A stretch of DNA of 6,413 nucleotides from JAYWAM01 sp043782425 (lineage in GTDB: Bacteria > Pseudomonadota > Gammaproteobacteria > Burkholderiales > Usitatibacteraceae). Below the pieces are notes generated by a model. The model searched no databases. It saw only the letters and a program-made list of their open reading frames with translations, and was not told the origin of the DNA. Shown piece by piece: positions 6,189 through 6,413 of the stretch (positions are counted from its first letter, which is position 1; the number at the start of each line of letters is the position of its first letter). The translations under genes were made by a program, and so were the position numbers. The stretch lies in the NCBI GenBank assembly GCA_043782425.1, contig JAYWAM010000107.1, positions 1-6,413 on the forward strand, given 5' to 3'.

Positions 6189-6355
6189 GCGTGAAAATCT
6201 CCTAATACAACAAATGAAAAAGCGCGGGCTAGCCGCGCTTTTTCAAGGCAAGGGGCGTCCCGACTAGTGTCGTACGTGATTTACCACTCTAGTTCGCGGT
6301 GTCATAACCATCAGGAGAACCGGGCCCTTTCTCTCGCCTTGCTGCAAATTCGCTT
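6189..6355 (-). promoter_or_regulatory. thrS leader / spacer between tRNA-Val and thrS
   Basis: These 167 bases hold the thrS Shine-Dalgarno (AGGAG, 6203-6199), a strong T-tailed hairpin (6217-6243) and about 110 bases without a recognisable gene. Small palindromes are present (CGACTAGTGTCG at 6261-6272, GGGCCC near 6323-6328). In E. coli the thrS leader carries a tRNA-Thr-like operator bound by ThrRS itself; I could not make out such a mimic here. I also found no convincing sigma-70 promoter, so thrS may have its own promoter here or be read from the tRNA gene. Confidence 0.5.
6217..6243 (-). terminator. T-tailed hairpin between tRNA-Val and thrS (terminator or attenuator)
   Basis: AAAAAGCGCGG at 6217-6227 pairs perfectly with CCGCGCTTTTT at 6233-6243 around a five-base loop. 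Read on the minus strand, a six-pair GC stem is followed by a run of Ts, the form of a rho-independent terminator; the A-run on the other side makes it work in both directions. It most simply ends the tRNA-Val transcript. Lying only 28 bases before the thrS ATG, it could also act as an attenuator of transcription entering thrS. Confidence 0.65.
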
Positions 6356-6413
6356 TGGTAGGCACGATTGGACTCGAACCAACGACCCCCACCATGTCAA
6401 GGTGGTGCTCTAA
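6356..6413 (-). tRNA. tRNA-Val (anticodon GAC), 5' end cut by window edge
   Basis: The minus strand shows the end of the D arm (TTAGAGC), the anticodon arm CCACC-TTGACAT-GGTGG with anticodon GAC (valine), a GGGTC variable loop, the T arm GTTGG-TTCGAGT-CCAAT, the acceptor strand CGTGCCT, discriminator A and an encoded CCA at 6358-6356. About 19 bases of the 5' end, including the other acceptor strand (expected AGGCACG), lie beyond the window. A tRNA-Val next to thrS is, from memory, a conserved arrangement in beta- and gammaproteobacteria. Confidence 0.93.

Noticed and set aside
4740..6267. Several plus- and minus-strand frames overlapping thrS
   Set aside because: They are alternate-frame shadows of thrS, which has every expected catalytic and editing motif.
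6261..6272. CGACTAGTGTCG palindrome as an operator in the thrS leader
   Set aside because: A four-base stem this short is expected by chance, and no regulator or second copy supports it.
6356..6413. tRNA-Val as an integration site for an island covering the toxin-antitoxin and RHS genes
   Set aside because: The accessory DNA lies on the far side of thrS, there is no integrase, and I saw no second copy of the tRNA 3' end in the window.

Overview
The window comes from a GC-rich proteobacterial chromosome, most likely a betaproteobacterium. This rests on my memory of beta/gamma ThrRS sequences and on the tRNA-Val(GAC) next to thrS; no search was run. Every gene I can support lies on the minus strand, so transcription runs from the right edge to the left.

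Right part (4269-6413): the 3' part of a tRNA-Val(GAC) gene, a 167-base spacer with a strong T-tailed hairpin, and a complete, normal-looking thrS (threonyl-tRNA synthetase, 639 aa). This is housekeeping DNA. In most proteobacteria infC-rpmI-rplT follow thrS directly, but here accessory DNA begins a few bases after the thrS stop.

Middle part (3130-4264): two type II toxin-antitoxin modules in tandem. The one nearer thrS has an intact small antitoxin gene with an ATGA overlap to a ParE-family toxin gene, which is interrupted by one in-frame TGA at codon 47. The second module is an apparently intact RelB/RelE pair with a 17-base overlap and a TTG start for the toxin. A 69-base copy of the relB/relE junction, about 91% identical to the intact one, lies between thrS and the first antitoxin. 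It looks like the remains of another relBE copy, and a one-base deletion in it joins the antitoxin and toxin frames.

Left-centre (2445-3129): about 685 bases without a gene, packed with inverted repeats. There are two MITE-like elements with CATTCCCGC-type arms and related ends (about 2525-2640 and 2655-2822), a perfect 12-bp GC-rich hairpin (3029-3054), and an imperfect 34-base direct repeat flanking that hairpin.

Left part (1-2444): the N-terminal 814 codons of a large secreted RHS/YD-repeat protein that runs off the left edge. It has a signal peptide, a region with 12 cysteines, a DUF6531-like junction and about eleven YD repeats. Its C-terminal (possibly toxic) tip and any immunity gene lie outside the window.

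Overall this is a conserved tRNA-thrS locus followed by an accessory block of addiction modules, repeats and an RHS gene. No wholly new system is evident. The points most worth a second look are the broken toxin with its surviving antitoxin, the relBE scar beside thrS, and the loss of the thrS-infC linkage.
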